Shown: positions 23,857-36,299 of the stretch, piece after piece
Layout: each line of letters opens with the position of its first letter
Position numbering within the stretch: position 1 is the first letter of the stretch
Assembly: GCA_028554755.1 (NCBI GenBank)
Contig: JAPTOF010000003.1
Location: 9,123,501 to 9,187,500 of the forward strand
DNA from: Cordia subcordata
Lineage: Eukaryota; Streptophyta; Magnoliopsida; Boraginales; Cordiaceae
Reading direction: 5' to 3'
DNA: 64,000 bases
The notes under the pieces: generated by a model
Databases searched by the model: none
What the model was told of the DNA's origin: nothing
What the model saw: only the letters and a program-made list of their open reading frames with translations
Made by a program: the position numbers and the translations under genes

Positions 23857-25260
23857 ATGCTTGGTAGGAGATTCTGTAGGAATCCCTTAATTACTTTTAA
23901 TCCTGAACCCGATAGGATTGCACAACACTTTATGAATTGAGAAGATCTTCTTGAGGAGATGGCTAATCCAAATAATCCTCTTATCCCTCTCATTCCCCCT
24001 GTGAATCCCATTCCACCATATGATCACTACAGACATCAAGCCCAAGATCATTTTAGACAAGAGGCCCTTAGGCCAAACCCACCTTTAGATGATAAGCTAA
24101 TACTTAGGGAATTCTTTCTCCTCATTGCCTTTGAGCCTAATTTGGCTATTAATATCCTAGGGTTGGGGAAAGCAAATTCTGAGATTACGCCTAATATGTT
24201 GGCTATGCTCCCTTCCTTTTACAGGAGGAGCAATGAGAGTCCCTTGGACCATATTACCCATTTTGTAGAGATGAGTTCCACCCTCTATGTCCCCAATGTG
24301 TCTCAAAAAGTCATTCATCTTAGGTTATTTCCATTTACCATTAAGGATAATGCTAGGTCTTGGACTAGTTCACGAATAAGTTAGATCAATTAATTTCTTT
24401 GTCTCTTTCCTCTCAGGTCATAGGACTAGTTCTGTAGGTTCGTCCTCCACATCTTCAGTAATTGAAGTATGTGCTTTGGGTTTCAAGTCGTCTCATGAGA
24501 CCATAGCTTGCCCCTTAGCACCCTAGTTTCCCGTGTTCATGTAAGAGCAAGTGTATGCTACCTAATGTTATTCTCATGAGTACAATCCGTACTCGAACAC
24601 TTACAATTCGGGTTAGAAAGACAACCCAAAGTCCTCTTAGAGACATGGTTAGCATGAGTCTTCCTATTCCTGACCACAGGTCTCACTCTAGTAAAGATAG
24701 TGTCCTGCTATTCCCCTAGGGTTCTATGATGTTAGTTAACCAAGGCTTACTAGTGCCTCTCAGCCTGAGGCACTTCCTACTCCCTCTAGTGGCCAGTCCC
24801 TTAGCAATGATGTGATGAAGTTGGTGCAGTTAATTCAAAATTAGTAGTAGGCTTTAGCTAGTCAGCAACAGAAGATAGTAGATAAAAGACAAGAGCTAGC
24901 TTGCTAAAGGTAGCATATGACTAGGATAGAGGCACAGTTAAGGTAGTTAGCCACCTAGATAAGTACTAGAGATCCCGAGAAATTGCCTTCTCAGTTAGAG
25001 GTAAACCTTAGAGTCTAGTCTTATTCCTCTACCGATACCACTTATCTCTCTCAAGCCCAGGCTAAAGCCATCACCACTCTTGGGAGTGGTAGAATAGTGG
25101 ACAATAGGGTAGTAGTTGGGTATGCATTGCCTGTATCTAGTGGTTTCCCTGAGTGTAGAGACCCTGATAGTAGCCTTGTGGAGAGAGATCATAAAAAGAG
25201 ACCTATAGAGAAACAATGGTGAGAGTAGTACTTCCTGCCCACATTAGGAGTGAAAAGAGT
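23857..25260 (+). pseudogene. G2 gag with internal deletion
   Basis: ATG 23857 (MLGRRS start), with an open stretch 23959-24384 containing DKLILREFFLLIAFEPNLAI and MLAMLPSFYRRSNESPLDHI. At about 24365 the frame jumps from ARSW to a segment homologous to LDQFISLSLSSQ of G3, so roughly 0.4 kb of capsid sequence is deleted. The zinc knuckle follows as CALGFKSSHETIAC (about 24470-24512) with its second cysteine replaced by G. Downstream lies the Q-rich stretch with CAG to TAG changes. Not functional. Confidence 0.78.
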
Positions 25261-25299
25261 TTATTGATGATTCCATGAGTCGAGAGTTTATAAGCCTAG

Positions 25300-26500
25300 A
25301 GTTCCTTAGCCATCTACTTTAAAGAGGTCATCACCAACTGAGGATACTAGGTTTCTCAGTCCTAGAGCATCTTAAGGACCTTAAGGTTAATCTTCCTTAG
25401 GTAAATGCCATATGTTCTATTCCTTTCTACTCTAAGTTCTTTATGGATCTTTTCACAAGAAAGCGTAAAGCCTCAATCATACTTAAATAGGTGAAGCCCA
25501 TATAGAAGGTGAGTAGTATTTGTACCTCGGGCTTTCAGGCTAAGATGAGTGACCCTGGAGCTTTCACCATTCCTCGTAAGATCTAAGAGACCTAGATTGA
25601 TCACACCTTGCTAGACTTAGGATCTAGTGTGAACTTCATTCTCTACTAAGTCTACCAGCGACTAGGTCTAAAAGACATGTCCCCTACATATATTACCCTT
25701 CAGCTAGTTGATTGGTCTAAGAAGAGACCTAAGGGTATAGTGGAAAATGTGCTGGTTCAGGTGGGAGAATTTGTGTATCCTATAGAATTCATAGAATTAG
25801 ATATGGATTCGAGTCACAATTCTAGACATTCTACACTTGTCCTTTTAGGTCACCCCTTTCTTACTACGGGGATGCCATTATTCATTGTAGGTCGGGGCTA
25901 TAAGATATGAAGTTTAGGAATTTGAAGTCCACTATGAAGGTTGTCGAGGTAGTGAATAGGGCTTGTGTAGAAGGAGAAGAAGATGAGATGAGTGCTTTAA
26001 AGTTGATGTTATTGATTCTTGTGTCGAGAACTTTATAAAGAAGACTATGACTGATGGAGAAGATTTGAGAAAGCTTGAGGAATTGATGTCTAGCTTTGAT
26101 TTGGAGACATGAAAGCAAAAATTTGTAGCTTTCACCTCTGTAGTTGAGGATTCTTTGATTGATAAGTCACTTGAGGTTATTTCTTCTTCTATTGATTCTA
26201 GTGATGCCCACGTTGATGATGTCGAGGTTGAGCCCCCTTTGGTAGAACCTAGCCTGCCACTAGAACTTAAACCGCTTCCAGAGCATTTTAAGTATGTATT
26301 CCTAGGCCTTAGTAAGACCTTTCCTATGATCATAGCTTTCAATCTTTCAAATGAGCATAAGGAGCATCTTTCAGAGATTCTTAAGAAACATAGAAAGGCA
26401 ATAGGGTGGAAGATTGATGATTTGATAGGCATAAAACCTTCGGTTTATATGCACCATATTCACCTTAAAGATGGAGCCATTCCTTCTGGACAGATGCAAA
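25300..26500 (+). pseudogene. G2 protease and linker, cut at the G3 insertion
   Basis: LEHLKDLKVNLP (25365-25400), then MSDPGAFTIP (about 25545) and a protease core near 25600 that keeps the D of DLGSSVN (about 25614-25634). The continuing frame 25677-25910 (YITLQLVDWSKKRPKGIVEN, VGEFVYPIEFIELDMDS, LLGHPFL) covers the rest of the protease. Frame 26155-26532 is the linker to RT (FLGLSKTFPMIIAFNLSNEH, HRKAIGWKIDDL). It stops at about 26500, where the RT should start (G3 continues RRLNPHMSEV); RT resumes at 36748 after a loss of about 0.3 kb. Confidence 0.8.
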
Positions 26501-26512
26501 AAAGTGACCAAT
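26501..26512. other. Filler at the G2/G3 deletion junction
   Basis: AAAGTGACCAAT lies between G2 coding sequence and the truncated G3 LTR. It imitates AGAGTGACCAATT of the LTR (compare 35362-35374), suggesting a templated repair patch. Confidence 0.55.
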
Positions 26513-27953
26513 CCTTAAGAGTGACTAATTAGCTTCCTAGGTGACTTAGAATGAGCCTACCTTAGTACCTAAATCATTGGCTGGATTTAAAGCCAAGACC
26601 TAGTATTGCTAAGGTCGACTAAACCTATCCTGAAACCTATTGGCTAGATTTAAAGCCAAAGGAGACTCGGCCTAGGCCAACCCTAAATTACTTGCCGTCA
26701 TTCTAAGGTCACCATAGCGAGATTTGACTTGATAGCACATTCATACATGGTCTAGGTCAAGGTGTTTATGAATAAAAGGATCTATTCAATTACCAAACAT
26801 CGTCATGCTCAGATTACACCATTAGAAGCAATTAACATCCAACATGTGTGCGTTATTGAAGTCATATTCACTACTAGGCATGCAAATATACAGATCGACA
26901 TGAATATAAGCATTACCCACTTCATAGCATCCACATATAAACACATAGACATGATTATAGCATGGATTAGATGAGTTTAGTAATAAACTGATTTCAATTT
27001 ATACACATGTTACTTATTTAGGCATTTAACCAAACACCTAGACATGAATGAGAAAATAATCACTAGACTAAGAAAATCCAACATGTATATATATTCAGCC
27101 ATTTAATCGCATATAATAAGAGTATTTAGCTAACCCATTACATAAGTTAAATCACCCTACACAAGTCTATTAAATCATAATAAGAGATAGAATGAAAGAG
27201 AGTTTATGAAGCTTTCCTTTCATTCTAACTAATCTTGTACAAAGCTCTTGAGCAACTTGAATCCAAATGTTGAAACCTTCTAAATTCTCTTGATTCAAAG
27301 TGATGAAATGTGTGATATGGGTGAAGACTAGGGTTAAGTGTTTGTGCGTGATGGGTGTGTAAAGATCCTCTTTAGAATTATCAAAAAGATCCCCCCTTTA
27401 AGTCTGAAAATTGGGCTTTTATATTAGCTTTTCACGCACTACTGGTAGACAGGCTTCTCCTCTTAGCTCGACCGACTTTTTGGTGATGCTCTCTAGACTG
27501 GCCGGTCGACCTAGATGGTCGACCGGCTCTGAAAAGGTAGTCGTTCGGCTTTTTTTAGCTTAGGTCAACAGGCTCTGAAAGGGTAGTCGTTCGGCTTTTT
27601 TTAGCACTTCTCTGGAGTGGCCGGTAGACCAGCTCCTTCTTTTAGGTCGTCCGGCTAACTTCTTTCCTCTATTCTTTGTCTTTCCGGTCTCTGATCTTCT
27701 CTTTTTGACTCGTACATCTCCCATCTTCATCACTTATCATCGTTCAATCTCGATCTTAACCCAAAGTTCACCTAAATCATTGAAAATAAGCAATTAGTGC
27801 AACAATTTGTCTCTTAAACTCAATATGTACATTTGTTTACGCTTAAGCCTATTCTTATGAAAAGCACTACAACAATGCATCTTTTTGAGCACTTAATACA
27901 TCTTAAACATAGGCAAATAACAATGTAAACATACACAAAAACTCAACACATCA
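26513..27953 (-). repeat. G3 3' LTR, truncated at its outer end
   Basis: 1441 bp homologous to 35357-36706. Includes the palindrome cluster (27440-27670), the TATA box AATATAAAAG on the minus strand (27416-27425), and CATAGACATG boxes (26943 and others). A 46-bp tandem duplication (27525-27616) is absent from the sibling LTR. Confidence 0.85.
27525..27616. repeat. 46-bp tandem duplication in the palindrome cluster of the G3 3' LTR
   Basis: Two units starting GGCTCTGAAA at 27525 and 27571, nearly identical (GGTAGTCGTTCGGC in both). Present in one G3 LTR only, so it arose after insertion. Confidence 0.85.
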
Positions 27954-27985
27954 AAACCCCTAAACCTTCTCCTTACTTGTCCCTA
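27954..27985 (-). other. Polypurine tract of G3
   Basis: Minus strand reads AAGGAGAAGGTTTAGGGGTT, directly before the LTR start TGATGTGTTG. Confidence 0.8.
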
Positions 27986-29249
27986 AGCAAGCCCAATCTT
28001 AAGTTTATTTCTAGAGCCAAAGCCAAGGGTTACCTAAGGGATTGACTCTCTATCAAAGTTAGTCTAAGCAGCATGAAGGGGCAATCCTATTATGGAAAAA
28101 TCTCTAAGAGTCTTTGGATCTTCCCTCTACTCATAAGGGGTCTCGCTCCTTGTCGGAATTTTCCAAGCAGCCAAGCCACCACAAGCCTAGGATTCTATCT
28201 CACACATACGAGATGTTGATATTTCGTGCTCCCTCAACTAACATGGCCTCCCCAATATGCACCAAGCCTCAAAAACAAGAAGAGAGAAAATATGCAAACA
28301 CAATGGCTTAAAACAAGCCTTATTCACATATTTACATAGAGGATAACTTGTGCTAAGTTGACATTGTGTCACTTATGCACTTATTCACAAAACTTTTTGG
28401 TGCCTTTGGCTTTTTCTTTTTTTCACAATTTTTTTTTTATATTTTTGCACCTCTTTGCCTTTTTCAATTTTTTTTTTGGGATTTTTCATGCTTTATATTG
28501 TATTCACACAAAAAGAAAAGAAAAAGAAAGGCTTTAGCTCATCAAAAAGAACCAATCAAGGTAGGGCACTCATATCAACAATCCTTTTTCAACTCTTTTT
28601 CCTACCAAGCTATAGGGTGACTACATGAGTCATTCTTAAAGGTCTTCACTCCCCACAACTTTGAAGGGCATCCCCACCAAGACATAGTTTTCAAACCACT
28701 CTATTCATTTCCCCACAAGGCATCTCAAATTCACCAATCAACAGAGTCAATCACAATGGTCAACAAAGAAATAAATGACTCTACATGCATCAAAATTGAA
28801 AAATTTTCACCATTTTTAAGCACATAATGCAATCTACCCTAAGCAAGATATATAACAAAAAAACCAAAATCTTGCACCCCCAAACCTAAACTTTGCTTGT
28901 CTTCAAACAAATAGATCAAAACACATAAACAAGCAAATTGGCATTATAAAGCAAATAAGGGTGGTGCGGAAGGGTAAAACATGGGGAAAAGTGGAGAAAT
29001 GATAGATACAACCTTGCATCTTCTTCAAAGCTCTCCATGCCAATGATAAATCACCATACTACTAATCTTGTGACTTACAATTCACAAACACTCACAAAGA
29101 AAACAAGATTAGTAATATTGCCTATACATGCTTATATTGGCATGTACAATAATAAGCAATGGTGTATCTTATGGGACAAAGGATCGGGATTCAACACTTT
29201 GATATGGGTGAAAGAAAAAGAAAGAAAGTAAAAAAGTGAAATAAATGCA
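27986..29249 (-). other. G3 3' untranslated region with A-rich module and antisense frame
   Basis: No env-like gene. On the plus strand (antisense to G3) the frame 28366-28620 reads a phenylalanine-rich stretch, then KKKRKRK and HQKEPIKVG, as in the other Athila-type elements. The sense strand is A-rich here (28395-28500). Confidence 0.65.
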
Positions 29250-30300
29250 AAATTACAAAATTAAACCTAGGTTGCTTCCTAGTAGCGGTAACCATCATGC
29301 CGTCAGGCAGGTAAACACTAACTCATCTTCAACTTCCATAAATGGGATCCCGAAGCATTAAAACCTCCACATGAGCCATGCTTGGATCATATGCATGCCT
29401 CAGGCGTTGCCCATTCACCATTAACTCTTGGCCATCCTTCAAGTCTTTAATCTTAACTGCTCGAGAAGGATAGGCAACCATCACCTCTTATGGACCATCC
29501 CATCTTGTCTTGAGCTTTCCTGGAAAGAGTTTCAATCATGAGTTAAGCAACCAAACTTTATCGGAGGGAGAGAATGATTTCTTAATAATATGTTTATCAT
29601 GAATTCTCTTCATTCTATCCTTATAAAGTTTGGCGTTCTCATATGCCTCGAATCTAAGCTCTTCTAATTCTGCTAGGTCTAGCTTCCTTATCTCACCCAC
29701 TCTTGCCAAATCAAAATTTAAGGCTTTGATGGCCCAATAAGCTCTATGCTCAAGTTCTACAGGCAAGTGATAAGCTTTCCCATAAACCAATCTATACGGA
29801 GACATACCAATGGGAGTTTTAAAGGTGGTACGGTAAGCCCACAAAGCATCATTTAGCCTAATAGACCAATCTCTTCTATCGGGCCTAACTGTTTTCTCTA
29901 AAATGTGCTTGATCTCCCTATTCGACATCTCTACTTGTCCACTAGTTTGCAAGTGATAAGGAGTAGCTACCTTATGGGTGACTGAATATTTTCTCAACAA
30001 GGCCTCTAAAGTCCTATGGTGAAAATGCAAACCCTCATCACTAATTAAGACCCTAGAGACTCCAAATCTAGAGAAAATGTTCTCCTTAATGAACTTAACC
30101 ACTACCCTATGGTCATTAATGCGTGTAGGAATTGCCTCAACCCATTTGGACACATAATCAACTGCCACTAAAATGTATTGGTACCCAAAGGAAGGTGGAA
30201 ATGGACCAATGACATCTATACCCCAAACATCAAACAACTTACATGGAAGAATAGGGGATAAAGGCATCATGTTTCTCCTAGAGATGGACCTAGATTGTTA
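29250..30300 (-). pseudogene. G3 integrase core and C-terminus, zinc-binding part deleted
   Basis: Open stretch 30270 to 29536 (244 aa). Catalytic D, D and E are all visible: [22 protein letters not shown] and [16 protein letters not shown], spaced as in DD35E integrases. The C-terminal part reads [21 protein letters not shown] and [17 protein letters not shown]. After a stop at 29536 the frame continues to the pol end ATRKQPRFNF near 29255. Upstream, the RNase H end ([13 protein letters not shown]) runs directly into [12 protein letters not shown] at about 30300, so the HHCC zinc-binding domain and flanks present in G1 (about 0.4 kb) are missing. Integrase inserts the cDNA; this one is truncated. 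Confidence 0.85.
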
Positions 30301-31990
30301 ACATATAAAATCCCAGATTTCGATATCAAACTCTTGAAGGAGGAGCAACTGCCTAATCAAGTGGGGTTTAGATTCTTTCTTAGACAACAAATACTTCAAT
30401 GCCACATGATCGGTGTAGACAATCACTTTAGACCCTAGGATGTATGACCTAAACTTGTCAAGGGAGAAGACTATTGTTAAAAGCTCTTTTTCCTTGATGG
30501 TATAGTTCTTTTAGGCTTCATCAAAAGTCTTACTAGCATAGCAAACAATATGGGGCAACTTGTCTTTCCTTTGACCTAAAACAACTCCTATCGCATAATC
30601 GGATGCATCACATATAACCTCAAATAGGAGACTGCAGTTAGGTGGTTGGATAATTGGGGATGTAGACAATAAGGATTTAATCCTATTGAAAGCCCTAACA
30701 CACTCATCATCAAAGCCAAAAGGGACATCTTGTGCTAGGAGCCTAGACAAGGGACGTGCAATGTGGCTAAAATCCTTAATAAACCTACAGTAGAATCCTA
30801 CATGCCCTAGAAAAGATTTAACATCCTTGACACACTTAGGAACACGCAACTACTCAATCAATTCTACCTTAGCTGGGTCAATTTGAATACCATTAGATGA
30901 AACTATATGACCCAACACTATCTCTCTTTGCACCATGAAGTGGGATTTCTGCTAACTCAACACTAGATTCTTTTCTACACATCGATCTAAGACTAAAGAG
31001 AGGTGACTCAAGCACTCATCAAAACTATCACCAAAGACTGAGAAATCGTCCATGAATATCTCTAAATGCCTCTCAATCATGTCACTAAAAATGGCCATCA
31101 TACATCTTTGGAAAGTCGTTGGGGCATTACAAAGACCGAAGGGCATTCTTCTATAGGGAAATATACCATAGGGACAAGTAAATGTGGTCTTCTCCTAGTC
31201 CTCGCGAAACATGGGGATCTGATTATAACTCGAATAGCCATCTAGAAAATAATAGTAGCTATGCCCAGCTACTCTATCTAAGATTTGTCTAGAAAAGGCA
31301 ATGGGAAATAATCCTTCCTAGTTTTGGAGTTGAGCTTCCTATAACCAATACAAGCTCTCCAACCCGTGGGAGTACGTGTAGGGATAAACTCTCATTTCTC
31401 ATTCTCAACAACCGTGATCCCGGACTTCTTAGGGACGACTTGAACCGAGCTAACCCACTCACTATCAGAGATCGGATAAATGATGCCTACATCTAAAAGC
31501 TTAATGATCTCTTTCTTAACTACTTCACTCATGTGTGGGTTTAGCCTCCTTTGCATCTCCCTAGAAGGAATGGCCCTATCCTCAAGGTGAATACGATGCA
31601 TGCAAACCGAAGGGTCTATACCTCTTAAATCATTAATTTTCCACCCTATAGTCTTTCTATGTTTCCTAAGAACCTCTAAGAGACGCTCCTCATGCTCACT
31701 AGAAAGATCGGAAGCAATAATGACCATAAGGGTCTCACTAGGGCCTAGGAATGCATACTTCAAATGATCGGGAAGGGGTTTAAGCTGTAAAGAAGGGCTA
31801 GGCTCAACCAAGGGGGACTCAACCTTAACATCATCAATGGGGACGTCACTAGAATCAAGACTAGAAGAATTAACCTCAAGTGACTTATCAATCAAAGGGC
31901 TCTCAATCAAAGAAGTAGAAGCTGCACATTTCCACTCTAAGGTCTCCAAATCAAAGCTAAACATCAATTCCTCAAATTTCCTCAATTCTT
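30301..31990 (-). pseudogene. G3 reverse transcriptase and RNase H
   Basis: Frames 31985-31392 (linker and RT start: HRKTIGWKINDLRGIDPSVC, RRLNPHMSEVVKKEIIKLLD), 31146-30952 (MPFGLCNAPTTFQRCMM and the catalytic FMDDF at about 31042-31056) and 30849-30511 (CVKDVKSFLGHVGFYCRFI, then RNase H with CDASDYAIGVVLG). Past a stop it continues with [17 protein letters not shown] and [11 protein letters not shown], so the three RNase H acidic residues are present. The YNQIP glutamine is intact (CAG), unlike G1 and G2. Few stops: the best-preserved RT here. Confidence 0.85.
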
Positions 31991-32075
31991 CTCCATCAGT
32001 CTAGTCCTTTCTACAAGGTTCTTAACACAAATCAATTACATCCACCCTAAAGCACTCTTTTTCATCATCTTCTCC

Positions 32076-32942
32076 TCATATACTAGCTCTATTCATCGCC
32101 TCGACAACCTTTATGGTAGACCTCAAATTCCCAAATTTCATCTCTAATAAACCTGACCTACAATGGATAATGGCATCTACAATGGCAAGGAAGGGGCGAC
32201 CTAGAAAAATGGGTGTAAAATGTTTAGAGTCATGTCTTGAATCCATATTTAACACTATGAAGTCAGCAGGGCACACAAACTCACCTACCTGGACCATAAT
32301 GTCCTCTATCATACCCCTAGGTCTACGCTCAGACCTATCAGCTAGCTGAAGAGTAACATGCGTAGGGGAAAACTCACCTAGTCCTAGCTGCTGATATACG
32401 GAGTAGGGAATGAGATTCACACTAGACCCTAAATCTAACAAGGTGTGATCAATTTGGGTCTCACGGATCCTACAAGGAATGGTGAAAGCTCCGGGGTCAC
32501 TCATCTTGGGCGAAAGGCCCAAAGTACAAATACTACTCACCTTCTCCACAAGCCTCACCTTCTTAGGAATGGTCAATGACCTATGTTTCCTTATATAAAG
32601 ATCCTTAAAGAACTTAGAGTAGGACGGGATGGAAAGAATCGCATTTATCAAAGGAAGATTGACCTTAAGGTCCTTAAGATGCTCTAAAACCTTGAAAAAC
32701 CTAGAATCTTCACTAGGTGTAGGTCTCTCTAAGGCGGATGGAAAGGGAACTCTAGGCTCAACACCTCTAGACACATGGGAATCATCAATGGGCTCCTTTC
32801 TATCCCGATGTGGGCAGGAAGTACTTCTTTCTCCATGGTCTCTAATGGGCTCATCTCTCTCAACAAGACCCTGTCTAAAATTTCCCTCAACAGGGCTACT
32901 ATGCGGTGCTCTAGACTTAGAAGGACCACTAGGTGTAGGCAC
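32076..32942 (-). pseudogene. G3 aspartic protease region
   Basis: 288-aa open stretch. Residues about 86-105 are the LEHLKDLKVNLPLINAI block. The protease starts near residue 148 (MSDPGAFTIPCRIRETQIDH). The catalytic aspartate is in DLGSSVNLIPYSVYQQLGLG (D at residue 170, about 32433-32435). Then LQLADRSERRPRGMIEDIM, VGEFVCPADFIVLNMDS and FLGRPFLAIVDAIIHCRSG complete the domain, which ends before EAMNRASI. This composition (TIPC, SVNLIPYSV, LADRS, LGRPFLA) is typical of Athila proteases. The domain itself looks intact; it is embedded in a broken polyprotein. Confidence 0.85.
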
Positions 32943-33019
32943 TGCAAAGTCAACTCCTACCCTATTATCTACTACCCTATCGCTCCTAATAGTGGTAATG
33001 GCCTTAGCCTAAGCCTGAG

Positions 33020-34568
33020 AGGGATAAGTGGTATCGGTGAAGGAACAAGACTGGACTTTAGGGTTTACCTCCGGCTAAGAAGGCAATTTCCCAGGGTCTC
33101 TAGTGCTTAACTAACTAGCAATCTGTCCTAACTGTGCCTCAAACCTAGCCATTTACTGCCTGTTTTCTGCCAATTCCTGTTACTAGTTCTGAATGAACTG
33201 CATTATCTTCATCATGTCATTACTAGGAGGTTGGCTACTAGAGGGAGCAGGTAAAGCCTGAGGTTGAGGAGCACTAATGAGACGAGGCTGATTAAGATGA
33301 TAAAAGCCTAGGGGATATTGACAACGGGGTCGCTACTGAGGTAGAACCTGAGGATGTGAACTAGACTCATGCTGGCCTTGTCTCCAAGAAAATTTTGGGT
33401 TGTTCCTCTAACCCGGATTATACGTGTTCAAGTATGGATTATACTCACGAGAATAACCCTATGTGGCACACGCTTGCTCTTTCATGAATTCAAGAAATTG
33501 AGATGCTAAAGGGCAAGCTATGGTCTCATGAGATGACTTGGAACACAATGCACAAACTTTAACAACTAATGGAGAGAAGGAAGAACCTATAGAACTAGTC
33601 TTATGACCTTGGGATGAAAGTGACAAAGAAATGAATTGATCTAGAATATTTGTCAAAGCCTCAACCTTAGCGAGTAAATCTAAAGAAACTCCAACCTCAC
33701 TAATACTTCTCTTGTTACCTTCCTGACTAGACCTTTCCATGGAAAAATTTTGAAAAGAATTTTCAGCCATCATTTCTATTTTCTCCCATGCCTTGGTTGG
33801 TCTCAAAAGATAGAAGCCACCACCGGAGGCGGCATGGACCATCATTCTATTTTGTTCATTTAAACCTCGAAAGAAGTACTGCATTAAGTCATGATTACTG
33901 TACCCATGGTGTGGACATTTTCTAATAAGATCCTTGAACCTCTTCCAAGCCTTATGAAAAGATTCTAGGTCATGTTGGGAGAAAGTCATAATGGCAGTCC
34001 TAAGGTCGGCTGTCTTGGCCATGGGATAAAATTTTTGAAAGAACGTAGATAAAAGCTCAGCCCATATAGTAATGCAACCGTTAGGTAAAGAATGCAACCA
34101 AGCCCTAGCCTTGTCCTTAAGAGAGAAAGGAGAGTCAATAGGGTCATGGAGAGTGGAACTTATCTCAACAAAATTAGTGATATAATCTAGAGGATTCTCA
34201 TTGCTTCTCCCGTAGAAGGAAGGAAGCATAGCCAACATATTAGGCTTAATCTCAAAATTTGTCTCCCCGAAACCCGAAATTTGAATAGCCAAATTAGGCT
34301 CAAAGGCTTCGAGAAGAAAGAATTGCCTAAGAGTGGGTTCCTCATCTATGGGTAGATCCGGTCTACGGGGCTCTCATCTAAAATGATCTTGGGCTTAATG
34401 ACCAAGGTGATCATGAGGTGGAATGGGATTCATTGGGGGATTGGGAGGGTGATTGGTATCGGCCATCTCCTCAAGAAGATCTCCAAAATTCCTAAAATGT
34501 CTAGCAATTCTATCAGGTTCGAGATAAAGAGGAGCTAGGGGATTTCCAAGGGATCTCCTACCAAGCAT
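33020..34568 (-). pseudogene. G3 gag
   Basis: ATG on the minus strand at 34568 gives MLGRRSLGNPLAPLYLEPDR and GDLLEEMADTNHPP. Two early stops (TAA near 34398, TGA near 34379) precede a 277-aa open stretch 34292-33459: NLAIQISGFGETN, MLAMLPSFYGRSNENPLDYI, KDKARAWLHSLPNGCITIW, HKAWKRFKDLIRKCPHHGY. A CX2CX4HX4C zinc knuckle CALCSKSSHETIAC is at about 33516-33557. The Q-rich linker follows with several TAG/TAA stops. Length and order match the family; the capsid region is nearly intact. Confidence 0.85.
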
Positions 34569-34790
34569 GCACAAACTATCCTAACTTCGGCCACTTCAAC
34601 CCCCAAAAACTTCAACAATCCTAAAAACTATAGCAAATAAATCACAATCCTAGAAAGTCTACTAAAAATAAAGACAAAAGCTGAATTAAATAACAAGAAC
34701 TAAAACAAGATAATATAAATAATAAACAAAATAAGTGGAGACTAAATAAACTATAAAGGATAAGCAATAAAACAAGAAAAGCAACTACCA

Positions 34791-34966
34791 AAACACACAA
34801 ACAAACAATGCAAACCACCATGCCTCCCCGGTAACGACGCCAAGAACTTGGTGTAAGTCTCTCAAGTAGCAAGCTCTAAAACACACAAACAAAGAATGCA
34901 AACCACCATGCCTCCCCAGTAACGACGCCAAGAACTTGGTGTAAGTCTCTTGAGTAGCAAGCTCTA
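34791..34966 (-). repeat. 88-bp tandem duplication carrying two tRNA-Asp primer-binding sites
   Basis: Units 34791-34878 and 34879-34966 agree at all but a few positions. Each holds a PBS: minus strand TGGCGTCGTTACCGGGGA at 34825-34842 and TGGCGTCGTTACTGGGGA at 34913-34930, each preceded by AGTTCT and the LTR tail ending TTACACCA. The second lies next to the full LTR and would be the authentic PBS; the first lies inside the leader behind an 88-bp copy of the LTR end. Confidence 0.9.
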
Positions 34967-35921
34967 CAGACCCGCAAGCGCACGAATCAATGCAGTATGG
35001 TGTATGCATTCTACGTGTGTTCTAGAGTGTGCCTAAAAAAAAGAATCCTAAACTATCTATTTTTGGAATTTTGGATTTTTAATGGTCGGGAGCTCTAACT
35101 AAAAAGAATTGAACTTAACTATGGGAATGGAAAGTGGGAAACAAGCTAATCTAGAAGAACTAACAAATGGAAAGGTGTTAGGGTGACTTCAACTTATGAA
35201 TAGGTGATTCTATACTCAAATGCTATGGGATGGCTTACTTTCATAATTTCTCTTAACTAGGTTGCTAAATCAGTGTCTTAATTTCCCTCTATGACTCGAT
35301 GCGAGTCCATCCCTAAGGCGCTCCTAGAGCTATGACGTGGTCCTTATGACCTAAGGCCTTAAGAGTGACCAATTGGCTTCCTAAATGACTTAGAGTAAGC
35401 CTACCGTAGTACCTAAATCATTGGCTGGATTTAAAGCCAAGACCTAGTGTTGCTAAGGTTGACTAAACCTATCCTAAAACCTATTGGCTGGATTGAAAGC
35501 CAAAGGAGACTTGGCCTAGGCTAGCCCTAAATTACTTGTCATCATTCTAAGGTTACTACAGCGAGATTTGACTTGATAGCACATTTATACATGTTCTAGG
35601 TCAAGGTGTTTGTGAATAAAAAGATCTATTCAACTACCAAACATCGTCATGCTTGGATTACACCATTAGAAGCAATTAACATCCAACATGTATGCGTTAT
35701 TGAAGTCATAATCACTACTAGGCATGCAAATATACACTTAGACATGAATATAAACATTACCCACTTCATAGCATCCACATATAAAACATAGACATGATTA
35801 TAGCATGGATTAGATGTGTTTAGTAATCAATAGATTTCAATTTATACACATGCTACTCATTTAGGCATTTAATAACACACTTAGACATGAATGAGAAAAT
35901 AACCATTAGAACAAGAAAATC

Positions 35922-35925
<4 letters not shown>

Positions 35926-35952
<27 letters not shown>
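35926..35952. repeat. (AT)n microsatellite
   Basis: Inside the G3 5' LTR. The sibling LTR has only GTATATATAT at the same point (about 27084), so it expanded after insertion. Confidence 0.9.
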
Positions 35953-35956
<4 letters not shown>

Positions 35957-36288
35957 GCCATTTAATCCCATATCATAAGAGTATTTAGCTAACCAATTAC
36001 ATAAGTTAAATTACCCTACACAAGTCTACTCAATCATAATAAGAGATAGAATGAAAGAGAGTTTATGAAGCTTCCCTTTCATCCTAGCTAATCTTGTACA
36101 AAGCTCTTGAGCAACTTGAATCCAAATGTGAAATCCTCTAAATTCTTTGGATCAAAGTGATGAAATGTGTGAGAAAGTATGTGTGATATAGGTGAAAACT
36201 AGGGTTAAGTATGTGTGTGTGTGATAGGTGTGTAAAGATCCTCTTTAGAATTGTCAAAAGGATCCTTCCTTTAAGCCTAAAAATTGGG

Positions 36289-36299
36289 CTTTTATATCA
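36289..36299 (-). promoter_or_regulatory. TATA box of the G3 5' LTR
   Basis: Minus strand TGATATAAAAG, downstream of the palindrome cluster as in the other Athila-type LTRs. Confidence 0.6.

Noticed and set aside
32113..33110. Plus-strand frames of 78-127 aa opposite the G3 protease and gag linker
   Set aside because: They are mirror frames of the minus-strand protease region, which has family motifs; the plus-strand products have none.
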